Both the position numbers and the translations under genes were made by a program. From positions 1 to 57,783 of the forward strand of contig CAUJDW010000070.1 of the NCBI GenBank assembly GCA_963169455.1: a stretch of 57,783 bases of DNA. The letters are read 5' to 3'. Within the stretch, counting starts at the first letter, position 1, and each line of letters opens with the position of its first letter. Positions 33,884-42,790 of this stretch are shown here, piece by piece. The notes beneath the pieces were generated by a model, which was not told the origin of the DNA, did not search any database, and saw only the letters and a list, made by a program, of their open reading frames with translations. Source of the stretch: Bacteroidota bacterium. GTDB lineage: Bacteria > Bacteroidota > Bacteroidia > Chitinophagales > Saprospiraceae.

Positions 33884-36424
33884 ATGTTAGACCAGGCACT
33901 CGCTTTGGATGTAAAAAAGCAGGCGGCGGCCAATGGCAATCTGGCCATTGGCATATTCCCTTTTCTTCATATCCTGTTCTCATTGGCCCTGGCCGTATTG
34001 GCCATCCACTATTTTCACATAGAGCTGGATATCCGCTTAATTGGGATCATGCCGGTTGTGTTTTTGGGTTTCGCCATTTATGCGTTTTTGCCAACCCCAT
34101 GGCGGCTGCCCTTCTTGTTTCTTTTGAACCTGCTTGCAATCGTGCGCCTGCTTGGCCTGGCTGACGGGGCCGTTCTGGCCGGGTTGGGCTTGCTGTTGTT
34201 TCTGCTCGCCAATCTGCCAGTCGCGGTAAAATACCGTATCGGCGCCGTGCTGGCGGCGGGGGCAGTGCTGGCCCTTTTTCGGGCAGGTTGGCTGCCGTTC
34301 ATCGAGAATAAGGCGGTGCTGCCCATACTGGGGTCAATGTTCATGTTCCGCATGATCGCCTACCTGTACGAAATGCAGTTCGAGAAAAAAGCCGGTAACT
34401 GGTGGATAAAACTGAATTACTTTTTTCTGTTGCCCAACCTCATTTTCGTGATCTTCCCCGTGGTCGATTATTCTACTTTTTCCCGGAATTTCTACAGCAG
34501 GCCTGCCTTTGAAACTTACCGAAAGGGGATACTGATGATGGCCAACGGCATTTTCCACCTTTTGCTATATCGGCTGATCTATTTTTACGTGCTGCCTGCT
34601 CCTTCTGAGGTGACGGATATTTACAGCCTGCTGCATTTTTTGGTTGCCTCCTACGCGCTGATCGTGCGGCTGGCCGGGATATTTCACTTTTCGGCGGGGA
34701 TAATCTGCCTGTTCGGCTTCAACCTGCCGCCTACCTTCAACCACTACTTTTTCGCCAACAGCTTCAGTGACCTGTGGCGCCGGATAAACATTTACTGGCG
34801 GGATTTTGTCACCAAAATATTTTACTACCCCCTGTATTTCCGCTTGAAGCGGTATGGCCAGGCGACGGGCCTTGGGTTGAGCGTGCTGATCGTTTTTTTT
34901 ATCAACTGGTTTCTGCACGGCTACCAGTGGTTCTGGATACGGGGCGCATTCCCACTAACTATTCAGGATGCCGTATTCTGGGGGGTATTCGGCCTGTTCG
35001 TCGCGGGCAATTCCGTACTGCAGGCCAAAAGGAAGCGCAGCCAGCCCCGCCCGGGTACTTTTTCCTGGGCCTATGCCCTGCGTAACGGTTTCAATATCCT
35101 GGGGATTTTCACTTTTATGACCGTGTTGTGGTCTTTTTGGACCAGCCAATCCCTTATCGATTGGCTGAATATGGTCAGCAAAGCCCGGACGGCCGGCATT
35201 GGCGATTTGGCCGTGCTTGGCATCGGAGCTTTTGTAATTGTTGGGATCGGCCTGGGCATCCAGTACCTGGCCCATCTGTTTGAACAAAACAAACTTTTCC
35301 TGAGGCCATCGGCCAACCGCAATTTTATACTGGCCAATGCAGGGCTGGCCGGCCTGGCGTTCTTCGGCCTGCCCCAGGTTTACAAGGCCGTTGAAGGCCG
35401 TACCGGCCTGGACCTGGAACCCGTGCTGTACACCAAACTGAATGCATTCGACCGCGAACAGCTCTATAAAGGTTATTACGAAACGCTTTTGGTAGGAAAC
35501 AACCTCTCTTCCAGGATATGGGAGTTGGAACAAGCCAAACCCGATGACTGGAAAAACATCAACGCCCTCGGCGTCGGGAAGCGGCGGGAAGATATCCTTT
35601 TGAAGGACCTTTTGCCCAATCAGGAGAAAAAATTCAAGGGGGCGCTTTTTACCACCAACAGCCATGGTTTCCGCGACCTGGAATACAGCCTGGAAAAACC
35701 GCCCCAAACCCTCCGGATGGTAATGCTGGGCGGCTCTATCGAAATGGGGACAGGCGTCAATACGGATCAGACTTTTGAGAATGTTCTGGAAGGCGAATTG
35801 AATAAATCGGGGTTGATTCGTGATGACGCCAAGGTGGAAATCCTGAATTTTGCCATTTCGGGCAACCACCTTTTTCAGAACGTGGCCATGCTGGAATGGA
35901 AAGCTGCGCAGTTTAAACCTCAGGTTGTGCTCTATCCGGCGCACCCCAACGAAGAACACCGGGTGATGAGCAGCGTGCACCGCGCCTACCAGACCTACCG
36001 CAACCTGACCTATCCATTCCTGGACAGCCTGGTGGCAGGGCTTGGCAGAACAGCAACCGAATCGGAATTCTTTGAAAAAGCCGGGGCCCGGAAGCGGGAG
36101 GTTATCCGGTGGGGTTATGAAAGGATCATTGCGCATTGCCGTGAAAATCAGGCGATCCCGGTTTGGATATACGTGCCTACACTAGACGATAACGAAGTGA
36201 AAAGCGAAGACGCAGAACTCGAAAAAATGGCCCGGGAGTTAGGGTTTTACACTTTGAATTTAGGCAACAGCTTCGGGGATTTGAACGCGGAGAACCTGAA
36301 AATAGCTCCCTGGGACGCACACCCCAACGCCAAAGGCCATCGCTTGATCGCAAAGGAACTTTACAAGCAGATTGGGCAAAATGAACCCCTGCTTCAGGCG
36401 CTAAGGGAAAAAGCCCGGCAATAG
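33884..36424 (+). CDS. MBOAT-like acyltransferase fused to SGNH hydrolase domain
   Basis: About 846 aa. The N-terminal two thirds is a multi-helix membrane protein with MBOAT-like signatures: RINIYWRDFVTKIFYYPLYF stands where MBOATs have the FWRRWHITLSxWxRDY block, and INWFLHGYQWFW supplies a conserved-type His (His345). After about residue 520 comes a soluble C-terminal domain with SGNH blocks: LGGSIEMGTGV (Ser618), ISGNHLFQN, and WDAHPNAKGH (Asp811, His813). Such proteins O-acylate or de-acylate surface glycans. It starts 31 bases after the sulfotransferase pair and ends seven bases before the FAAL gene. The MBOAT call is by motif resemblance; the SGNH call is firmer. Confidence 0.75.
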   Translation: MLDQALALDVKKQAAANGNLAIGIFPFLHILFSLALAVLAIHYFHIELDIRLIGIMPVVFLGFAIYAFLPTPWRLPFLFLLNLLAIVRLLGLADGAVLAGLGLLLFLLANLPVAVKYRIGAVLAAGAVLALFRAGWLPFIENKAVLPILGSMFMFRMIAYLYEMQFEKKAGNWWIKLNYFFLLPNLIFVIFPVVDYSTFSRNFYSRPAFETYRKGILMMANGIFHLLLYRLIYFYVLPAPSEVTDIYSLLHFLVASYALIVRLAGIFHFSAGIICLFGFNLPPTFNHYFFANSFSDLWRRINIYWRDFVTKIFYYPLYFRLKRYGQATGLGLSVLIVFFINWFLHGYQWFWIRGAFPLTIQDAVFWGVFGLFVAGNSVLQAKRKRSQPRPGTFSWAYALRNGFNILGIFTFMTVLWSFWTSQSLIDWLNMVSKARTAGIGDLAVLGIGAFVIVGIGLGIQYLAHLFEQNKLFLRPSANRNFILANAGLAGLAFFGLPQVYKAVEGRTGLDLEPVLYTKLNAFDREQLYKGYYETLLVGNNLSSRIWELEQAKPDDWKNINALGVGKRREDILLKDLLPNQEKKFKGALFTTNSHGFRDLEYSLEKPPQTLRMVMLGGSIEMGTGVNTDQTFENVLEGELNKSGLIRDDAKVEILNFAISGNHLFQNVAMLEWKAAQFKPQVVLYPAHPNEEHRVMSSVHRAYQTYRNLTYPFLDSLVAGLGRTATESEFFEKAGARKREVIRWGYERIIAHCRENQAIPVWIYVPTLDDNEVKSEDAELEKMARELGFYTLNLGNSFGDLNAENLKIAPWDAHPNAKGHRLIAKELYKQIGQNEPLLQALREKARQ

Positions 36425-36431
36425 CCTTAAG

Positions 36432-38477
36432 ATGATGCAAACAAACACCCTGATTGCCGTATTGCAGGAAAAAGAAGCAAACCTGCCCGATCATCCGGTT
36501 TTCACCTTTCTGGTTGATGGGGAAGAGGAAGCCGTAACGCTCACCTACCGGGAGTTTGGGCGGCAGGCCCGGGCTATCGGCGCGGAGCTGGCGCGCCGGC
36601 AGTTGAAAGGGGAGCGGGTGTTGTTGCTCCTGCCGCACGGGCTGGATTATATCGCGGCTTTTTTCGGCTGCCTGCTTGCCGGCGCGGTAGCCGTGCCGGC
36701 CTACCCGCCGCGGAACAACCACCACCTGGGGCGGCTTAACGTGATCGTGCAGGATGCCGGCGCCAGGCTTTTTATTGCCGACAGCGCCACCATACAGGGC
36801 ATCCGCAAAATGGATGAAAGCTTCCTGGAATTGCCCGGGCTGGCCATCGAGGAGGTGAAGCCGGCGCCGGCCGGCTGGCAGGGCCCTGAAATGGGGCCCG
36901 AAGATATCGCCTACCTGCAGTACACCTCGGGCTCGACCTCGGCGCCCAAGGGTGTAGTGGTGCATCACAAAAATGTCCTGCACAACGCCCTTGCCGTAAA
37001 TAATGCATCCAGGATGGACCTGACGCAGAAGCTGGTAACCTGGGCTCCGATCTACCACGATATGGGGCTGGTGTTCGGCATGCTGGCGCCCTTCGTCGGA
37101 GGTACGCAGGTGGTGTTCATGGCTTCCAGCCATTTCATACAGAAACCCCTGCGTTGGTTGAACGCGATTTCCCGCCACAGGGCTACAGTAACCTTTGCAC
37201 CCAATTTCGCCTACAACCTCTGCGTGGAAAAGATACGGGAAGAAGATTGCCTGGGGCTCGATCTGAGCAGCCTCCGCCTGGCGGTGCTGGGGGCGGAACC
37301 CGTGCGCCTGTCCACGATGATCCATTTTCATGAAAAGTTTCATCCGTACGGGCTGGAGATGGATGCCCTCTGCCCCTGCTATGGGCTGGCCGAATCGACC
37401 CTGTTCGTTTCGTACACCCCCTGGCGGCGCCCGCTCAGCCGGGAAAACAATGCCTACCGATACCATCCCTCCTTCCTGGAACCCGGAAAAAAACAGAAAA
37501 CAAGCCTTTTGGAAGGGCCTGCAGTTCCTGCTGAAGCATACCACAAATGCCTGGTCAGCAATGGCGTACCCGGCGTTCCGGGCTCGGAAATCGCCATCGT
37601 CAAGCCCGATACCCTTCAAATCTGCCGGGAGATGGAAGAGGGCGAAATCTGGATCAGCCACACCGACTCCATCCCCTCCGGCTACTGGAACAAAGCCGAA
37701 GCCACGGCTCAAACGTTTAAGGCGGCCATAGCAGGGCAGCCGGGCAAATACTACCTGCGCACCGGCGACCTGGGCTTCCTCTGCCAGGGTGAACTCTTCA
37801 TCACCGGCAGGGCCAAAGACCTCGTTATCATCCGCGGCAGGAATTTCTACCCCCAGGATATCGAGTACGTCGTCGAAACGGCTAACCCCGCCCTGGCCAG
37901 CCACAGTTGCGCCGCCTTCTCCATCGACATCGATGAGGAAGAGCGCCTGGCCGTAGCCCAGGAAGTGCGGCGGGAGAACTGGAAAAACCTGGATGTGGAG
38001 CAGGCCTTCGACGACATCCGCCGGGCCGTGGCCGAGGAATTCGAGATCGCCGTGCACCTCATCGTCCTGCTCCTGCCCATGAGCCTTCCGAAAACCTCCA
38101 GCGGCAAGATACAGCGGCAGTTGACGAAAAAGCTGTTGCTGGAGAACGGCCTGAAGGAACTGGCCCGCTGGGAATCGCCCCACCGGGAGGTTTATGAAGA
38201 GGCGCCGGGTGGTGTTTTCAGCCCGGACAGGCAGTCCATTCAGGCCTGGCTGGTTCGCAAGATCGCCGAAAAGGCAGAAGTGCCTCCGGAGTCGGTCAAT
38301 GCCACAGACGAAGTCCGGCAATATCCGCTGGAATCCATCGAAGCGATGGCCATGGCCGAAGAGCTTTCCGTGCTGCTCGGCATCAGGGTCAGCGCCGATG
38401 CTTTCTGGGCGCTGCCTTCCATCGAGGCGCTGGCGGAATTCCTGGCGGAAAAGTACGAAGCAGCCCAAAACGCCTAA
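36432..38477 (+). CDS. Fatty-acyl-AMP ligase fused to an acyl carrier protein
   Basis: 681 aa. Residues 1 to about 580 are an adenylate-forming enzyme of FAAL type: YTSGSTSAPKGV (164-175), YHDMGLV (208-214), GLAEST (318-323), YLRTGDLGFL (441-450) and PKTSSGKIQR with Lys559. Residues about 600-681 form a carrier domain with YPLESIEAM, where Ser635 would take 4'-phosphopantetheine. The enzyme would activate a fatty acid with ATP and load it onto its own carrier. No reductase, ketosynthase or condensation domain follows; instead the next gene, three bases on, is an MBOAT acyltransferase. Chain length cannot be told from sequence. Confidence 0.88.
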   Translation: MMQTNTLIAVLQEKEANLPDHPVFTFLVDGEEEAVTLTYREFGRQARAIGAELARRQLKGERVLLLLPHGLDYIAAFFGCLLAGAVAVPAYPPRNNHHLGRLNVIVQDAGARLFIADSATIQGIRKMDESFLELPGLAIEEVKPAPAGWQGPEMGPEDIAYLQYTSGSTSAPKGVVVHHKNVLHNALAVNNASRMDLTQKLVTWAPIYHDMGLVFGMLAPFVGGTQVVFMASSHFIQKPLRWLNAISRHRATVTFAPNFAYNLCVEKIREEDCLGLDLSSLRLAVLGAEPVRLSTMIHFHEKFHPYGLEMDALCPCYGLAESTLFVSYTPWRRPLSRENNAYRYHPSFLEPGKKQKTSLLEGPAVPAEAYHKCLVSNGVPGVPGSEIAIVKPDTLQICREMEEGEIWISHTDSIPSGYWNKAEATAQTFKAAIAGQPGKYYLRTGDLGFLCQGELFITGRAKDLVIIRGRNFYPQDIEYVVETANPALASHSCAAFSIDIDEEERLAVAQEVRRENWKNLDVEQAFDDIRRAVAEEFEIAVHLIVLLLPMSLPKTSSGKIQRQLTKKLLLENGLKELARWESPHREVYEEAPGGVFSPDRQSIQAWLVRKIAEKAEVPPESVNATDEVRQYPLESIEAMAMAEELSVLLGIRVSADAFWALPSIEALAEFLAEKYEAAQNA

Positions 38478-38480
38478 GCC

Positions 38481-39929
38481 ATGTTGTTCACCTCCCTGGT
38501 TTATTTTCTGTTCCTTCCTGTCGTCGCACTGGCCTTTTTCCTGATGCCGGCGAAATGGCGGTGGCTTTGGCTGCTGGGCGCCAGTTACTTTTTTTACATG
38601 TACTGGAACCCCGCCTACATCGTGCTGATCGTCGCATCTACCCTCATCGATTACTGGGCGGCGCTGCAGATCGGGAAACAGAAAAGGGACGATGCCAGAA
38701 AGATATACCTCTACGCCAGCCTGGCCGTCAACCTGGGGCTTTTGTTCACTTTCAAGTACTTCAATTTCTTCAGCAGCCAGGTGACGGCCGTCGTGCGGCC
38801 CTTCTGGCCGGGGCTGGAAGATTTCCACCTGAACTTTCTGCTGCCGGTGGGCATTTCCTTCTACACCTTCCAGACCATGGCCTACACGATCGACGTGTAC
38901 CGGGGATACCTCAAGCCTGAGCCCCACCTGGGGAAATTTGCCCTGTACGTCAGCTTTTTCCCCCAACTGGTGGCCGGCCCCATCGAGCGGGCGCGCGACC
39001 TGCTGACGCAGTTCCACTTCGAATCCCGCTTTGACTATGCCCGGGTGGTCGGGGGGCTGCAGCTCATCCTCTGGGGCTTGTTTAAAAAACTGGTCATCGC
39101 CGACCGCCTGGGCCTGTTCGTCGACCGGGTGTACGGAAATTACGTGCGATTTGAGGGCTTTCCCATCTGGCTGGCGACCATTTTTTTCCTATTCCAGATA
39201 TTCTGCGACTTTTCCGCATACCAGGACATTGCCATGGGCAGCGCCAGAATTATCGGCGTGAAGTTGTCCAAAAACTTCGACAACCGGGTGTACGCCATTA
39301 CTTCCTTCAACCGCTTCTGGCGGGAGTGGCACATCACGCTGACATCCTGGTTCCGCGATTACGTTTATTTCCCCTTGTCCGGCATGTCTAAAAAAACGCA
39401 GTGGCTGTTTTTCGCCCTTTTTCTCAGTTTCACCCTCAACGGCATCTGGCACGGGGCCAACTGGACCTTCATGATATGGGGCATGATGAACGGCCTGTTC
39501 CTGATCGGCGAGAACCTGCTGAAGAAACCGGTGGCCAGCCTCTACCAGTCTGTTGGGCTGCAGGATGCCCGGCGCCTGAAGGTTTTGCTGGGCTTCATCG
39601 TCTGTTTCGCCCTGGGCAACTTTTCCATCATCTTTTTCCGTGCAGAGAGCCTGCATCACGCCCTGGCTCTGATCGAGCGGGGGTTCAACCTGGATTTTGC
39701 CCAGTTGAAGCACCTTAAAAGGATAATAGGCGCCTTTGACTTTTACCTGGCCATCGCCCTGATCATCGGCATGGATGTGCTGCATATCCTCATGCGCGGC
39801 GCCTCCATGGATGAATTCCTGAGCCGGAAAAAAAGCTGGGTGCGCTGGAGTTTTTACCTGGCATTGTTCGCAGGTGTTTTGTTCCTGGGCATTCCGGCCC
39901 AGCGGAAGTTTATTTATTTTGAATTCTAA
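38481..39929 (+). CDS. MBOAT family membrane O-acyltransferase (AlgI/DltB-like)
   Basis: 482 aa with ten or more membrane helices. Classic MBOAT blocks: LPVGISFYTFQTMAYTID (about 121-138), FPQLVAGPIERA (160-171), FNRFWREWHITL (277-287) and LNGIWHGANWTFMIWG with the catalytic-type His324. AlgI and DltB enzymes move acyl groups through the membrane onto an exported polymer. Here the upstream gene makes an acyl-AMP-derived acyl-ACP and the downstream gene is a membrane-anchored SGNH protein, so this enzyme is the likely channel between the two. Confidence 0.9.
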   Translation: MLFTSLVYFLFLPVVALAFFLMPAKWRWLWLLGASYFFYMYWNPAYIVLIVASTLIDYWAALQIGKQKRDDARKIYLYASLAVNLGLLFTFKYFNFFSSQVTAVVRPFWPGLEDFHLNFLLPVGISFYTFQTMAYTIDVYRGYLKPEPHLGKFALYVSFFPQLVAGPIERARDLLTQFHFESRFDYARVVGGLQLILWGLFKKLVIADRLGLFVDRVYGNYVRFEGFPIWLATIFFLFQIFCDFSAYQDIAMGSARIIGVKLSKNFDNRVYAITSFNRFWREWHITLTSWFRDYVYFPLSGMSKKTQWLFFALFLSFTLNGIWHGANWTFMIWGMMNGLFLIGENLLKKPVASLYQSVGLQDARRLKVLLGFIVCFALGNFSIIFFRAESLHHALALIERGFNLDFAQLKHLKRIIGAFDFYLAIALIIGMDVLHILMRGASMDEFLSRKKSWVRWSFYLALFAGVLFLGIPAQRKFIYFEF

Positions 39930-39940
39930 TTCCCGGGTAT

Positions 39941-40927
39941 ATGCGCAAAGCAGCCATACTGTTCGTGAAATTATCCGCCCTGCTGGCCGTCGTGGGCATT
40001 CCATACCTCTATCTGCTGTACGGATGGGTGCGGGAATACGACTTTGACTATTGCAAGGCCACATACGCCGCCCATTCGCTCATCGTCGGAGATTCGCGGA
40101 CGCGGAAGGGCGTTGCGCCGGAGGTGTTGCGGAAGGAGCTGGGCTTGCAGGGCAAAGTGCTCAACCTGGCCTTTAACGGCGTGAACTCCCCTTATGGCGA
40201 ACATTACTACAAGCTCATCCGGCGCAAGGTGGCCAAAGGCGCCTCCGGCGGCCTGTTCGTGGTGACGGTGGATCCCGCCAGTCTCATGGATTACAGAGGC
40301 GCCTTCGGCCAGCGGGAGGCCGATTTCCGCTTTTACAAACTGTGGTTCGTCAATATGAACCCCAATATCGAATACCTCATCCGCAACGTCTCCGGCGAGT
40401 ACAGCCTGGCCACGGAACTACTTGGCGGAGGGGGGCGCAAACGCATGAACGAGCGTTTCTATCCGGACGGCTGGGTGGAGCGCCTGCCCTCGGAAAGAGC
40501 ATTCAAAAAAGATATCAGTGAGATGCGGGTGAATGAACGCCACCCCATCCGCTCGCCAAAGCGGGAAGGATACCTGGAAAAAACCGTGGCTTACCTCAGG
40601 CAGTTCGGGCAGGTCGTGATCGTGCGGCTGCCGGTATCCGGGGAGATGCTGGAAGAGGAAGACAGGATTTATCCCGGTTTTAATCAATTCGTGAAAGGTA
40701 TCGCCCAGAAATACGGGCTCTCCTATTTTGATTTTTCCGGTGACGGAGCTGACTACGCTTTCTACGACGGCCACCACCACCTCGACGGCCCAAGCGCGCG
40801 GGCCTTTTCCAAAGTGCTTGCCGAGAGGATTAAAGGAAAGGCCCCGTCCTCATCCTCCGGCCGTGTAAAAAGCGTGAAGGCTTATCCTGGCACAGGCACA
40901 ACCAGGGCGGGCGAAAGGCGGAAGTAG
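39941..40927 (+). CDS. Membrane-anchored SGNH protein, DltD/AlgJ-like
   Basis: 328 aa. One N-terminal transmembrane anchor (about residues 6-28) followed by an extracytoplasmic domain. Block I is SLIVGDSRTRKGV with nucleophile-type Ser52; block V is DGHHHLDG with Asp276 and His279. A second Asn-containing strand, LNLAFNGVNSPYG, matches the oxyanion Asn block. The layout (anchor, GDSR, C-terminal DxxH) is that of DltD and AlgX/AlgJ, which cooperate with MBOAT partners. It ends 27 bases from the convergent ABC ATPase gene, closing the plus-strand operon. Confidence 0.82.
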   Translation: MRKAAILFVKLSALLAVVGIPYLYLLYGWVREYDFDYCKATYAAHSLIVGDSRTRKGVAPEVLRKELGLQGKVLNLAFNGVNSPYGEHYYKLIRRKVAKGASGGLFVVTVDPASLMDYRGAFGQREADFRFYKLWFVNMNPNIEYLIRNVSGEYSLATELLGGGGRKRMNERFYPDGWVERLPSERAFKKDISEMRVNERHPIRSPKREGYLEKTVAYLRQFGQVVIVRLPVSGEMLEEEDRIYPGFNQFVKGIAQKYGLSYFDFSGDGADYAFYDGHHHLDGPSARAFSKVLAERIKGKAPSSSSGRVKSVKAYPGTGTTRAGERRK

Positions 40928-40954
40928 GGAGCAGGAACTAAACCCGCTTTCGTT

Positions 40955-41785
40955 CTACATCTCAAACTCCTGAACCCGGCGCAGCCTCGTTTCCCGCAAT
41001 TCCTCGCTCAGGCCCTGCAGGCAGTTGTTGATGTAAAACTCCAGCGCTTCGGCCGAATTCGTGGTGTCGTAGATCAGTTTGCCCTTGTCCAGGATGATGA
41101 CCCGGCTGGCTACGGCCATGACTTTCCGGATTCGGTTGGTCACATAAATGACGGCCTTGTTCGGTTGTTTGACGTATTCCTGCAAGTGTTCATAACACTT
41201 TGCCTTGAAGAGGCTGTCACCGACGGCCAGGGCTTCGTCGATGATGAAGAGGTTGGGTTCGGTGGCTATGGCTACGGAATAGGCCAGGCGGGCTTTCATG
41301 CCCGAGGAATAATTGCCGACCGGGCTGTTTAGGAATTCCTTCAGCTCGGAGAATTCGATGATGAAATCCAGCTTCTCCTTCAGCTCCTTTTTTGACAGCC
41401 CGAACATGGCCCCTTTGAGGTAGATGTTTTCCAGGCCCGTAAACAGGGGGTTCATGCCTGCGTTGAGGGCAAAGATCGCCGTGGTTTTTCCAACGCCCAT
41501 GATGTCGACGCTGCCCCGGTCCATACTGTAGATGCCCGAGATCAGCCGCATCAGGGTGGTCTTGCCGGAGCCGTTGGCGCCTATCACAGCCAGTATCTCC
41601 CCTTCGTGCAGGTCGAAACTGACGCCGTCCAGCGCCCAGAATTCATGGGGCCGCAGGGCCCCGTTGTGCGGCGGCAGCCCCAGGGATTGCCGCATGACGT
41701 CCTTTATGCCGTAATACATGTTGGCCTTCAGGTCTTTGCAGAACTTCTTGGAGACGCCTTTGACGGATACGAGTGTTTTTTGCAT
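40955..41785 (-). CDS. ABC transporter ATPase for polysaccharide export (Wzt/TagH-type)
   Basis: 276 aa. Walker A GANGSGKTT (69-77), signature YSSGMKARLAYS (159-170), Walker B LFIIDEALAVGD (179-190). There is no C-terminal carbohydrate-binding domain, so it is the short type. The switch-loop residue, normally His in a V-S-H-D context, reads VTN with Asn217 (codon at 41135-41137). The permease is the next gene upstream, 100 bases away. Start at ATG 41785 is preferred; the alternative GTG at 41803 lies inside a palindromic repeat. Confidence 0.87.
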   Translation of the reverse strand: MQKTLVSVKGVSKKFCKDLKANMYYGIKDVMRQSLGLPPHNGALRPHEFWALDGVSFDLHEGEILAVIGANGSGKTTLMRLISGIYSMDRGSVDIMGVGKTTAIFALNAGMNPLFTGLENIYLKGAMFGLSKKELKEKLDFIIEFSELKEFLNSPVGNYSSGMKARLAYSVAIATEPNLFIIDEALAVGDSLFKAKCYEHLQEYVKQPNKAVIYVTNRIRKVMAVASRVIILDKGKLIYDTTNSAEALEFYINNCLQGLSEELRETRLRRVQEFEM

Positions 41786-41798
41786 GTGTTTTTTTATA

Positions 41799-41863
41799 CC
41801 CACGACTGAAGTCGTGGGTTATGATAGCCCGCGATTTCATTAGCCCACGACTTCAGTCGTGGG
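41799..41863. repeat. Pair of 20-bp palindromes between Wzt and Wzm genes
   Basis: CCCACGACTGAAGTCGTGGG (41799-41818) and CCCACGACTTCAGTCGTGGG (41844-41863) are each near-perfect dyads and are complements of each other, 25 bases apart. The same sequence ends the tandem array at about 51020-51239. The pair fills the gap between the transporter genes. Confidence 0.85.
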
Positions 41864-41885
41864 TATGTGGGTGTTGGCAATGAGA

Positions 41886-42692
41886 TCACGTATTCACCAG
41901 CCTTTCCAGCACCCGCTTGCCGGTTGCGCGGAAAAAGGTTAGGGCCAGCAGGAAAAACAAAGCTGCGCCCAGGGTGCAGGCCAGATAGGCTTTCGGGTGG
42001 AAAAAGCTGCCGCCGGCCAGCAGGTCCCGGCTAAAGCCGATCAGGTAGGCCAGGGGGTTCCACTGGATGAAGCCGGAGAGCCAGCCGGCCTGTATTTTCG
42101 GTGCATAAACGATGGGCGTCAGGAACATCAGCAATTTCATCCCTTCATCGATCATGGTGCAAATGTCCACGGCGACGACCCGGAGCACGGCGACGATCAT
42201 GCCTATGCCCAGGCCCAGCAGCAACAGGGGCAGCAGAGACAGGGGGAACAACAGTGCAGCCCAACCGAAATGGACGCCGAACAGCAGCAAAACGCCGATG
42301 TTGAGCACCATCGGGATGGAAAAGTTGATCAGGTGCACCAGCGTTTTCTCCGCCAGCAGCACTTCCCTGGGGAAGTCCTTCATGATCAGCAGCTTACCCT
42401 CATTGGCCAGCGCATTGCTGGTGCTTTTGTATATCTCCAGAAAGAAACCCCAGAGGGAAGTGCTGAGCAGTACGTAGGCAGGGTAGGGGATGCCGGTGTC
42501 GCCGGGGTCGACTACGCCCGCCCCGTTGAGGACGATCCACACCAGCACGGCCAGGATGGGCAGAATAAACATCCAGGCCAGGCCGATAAAAGATTTTTTG
42601 TATCCGCCGACAATGCTGACGCGCACCAGTTGCCAGGCCAGATAGCGGTAGTTCCACAAGCCCGTCCATGCCTTCGCCACATCTTTGATCAT
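41886..42692 (-). CDS. ABC-2 polysaccharide export permease (Wzm/TagG-type)
   Basis: 268 aa with six predicted helices: SFIGLAWMFILPILAVLVWI, YVLLSTSLWGFFLEIY, MVLNIGVLLLFG, FPLSLLPLLLLGLGIGMIVAVL, LMFLTPIVYAP and LGAALFFLLALTFF. Sequence blocks such as YKKSFIGLAW at the start and PIVYAPKIQAGWLSGFIQWNPLAYLIG are typical of O-antigen and teichoic acid permeases. With the adjacent ATPase it would export a lipid-linked polymer. Which glycan it carries is inferred from neighbouring genes only. Confidence 0.88.
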   Translation of the reverse strand: MIKDVAKAWTGLWNYRYLAWQLVRVSIVGGYKKSFIGLAWMFILPILAVLVWIVLNGAGVVDPGDTGIPYPAYVLLSTSLWGFFLEIYKSTSNALANEGKLLIMKDFPREVLLAEKTLVHLINFSIPMVLNIGVLLLFGVHFGWAALLFPLSLLPLLLLGLGIGMIVAVLRVVAVDICTMIDEGMKLLMFLTPIVYAPKIQAGWLSGFIQWNPLAYLIGFSRDLLAGGSFFHPKAYLACTLGAALFFLLALTFFRATGKRVLERLVNT

Positions 42693-42790
42693 ACTTGCCG
42701 GGTTTTGTATTCGAAATTTTCAGCTTATACGTACGCAACGGCAAATCGTTGCTTCTCTTCAGAAAAACAAATTACAAAAACGGCGGCAAC

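Noticed and set aside
34954-34967. A 14-base match (CTAACTATTCAGGA) to the left arm of the putative MITE at 16457-16470
   Set aside because: It lies within the coding sequence of the MBOAT-SGNH gene, in frame, next to a conserved His motif and without a second arm; probably chance, or at most a remnant.
36177-39017. A 946-codon open frame on the minus strand, antisense to the MBOAT-SGNH, FAAL and MBOAT genes
   Set aside because: It is the mirror of GC-rich codon usage in well-supported plus-strand genes and crosses two gene boundaries; its translation resembles no protein family.
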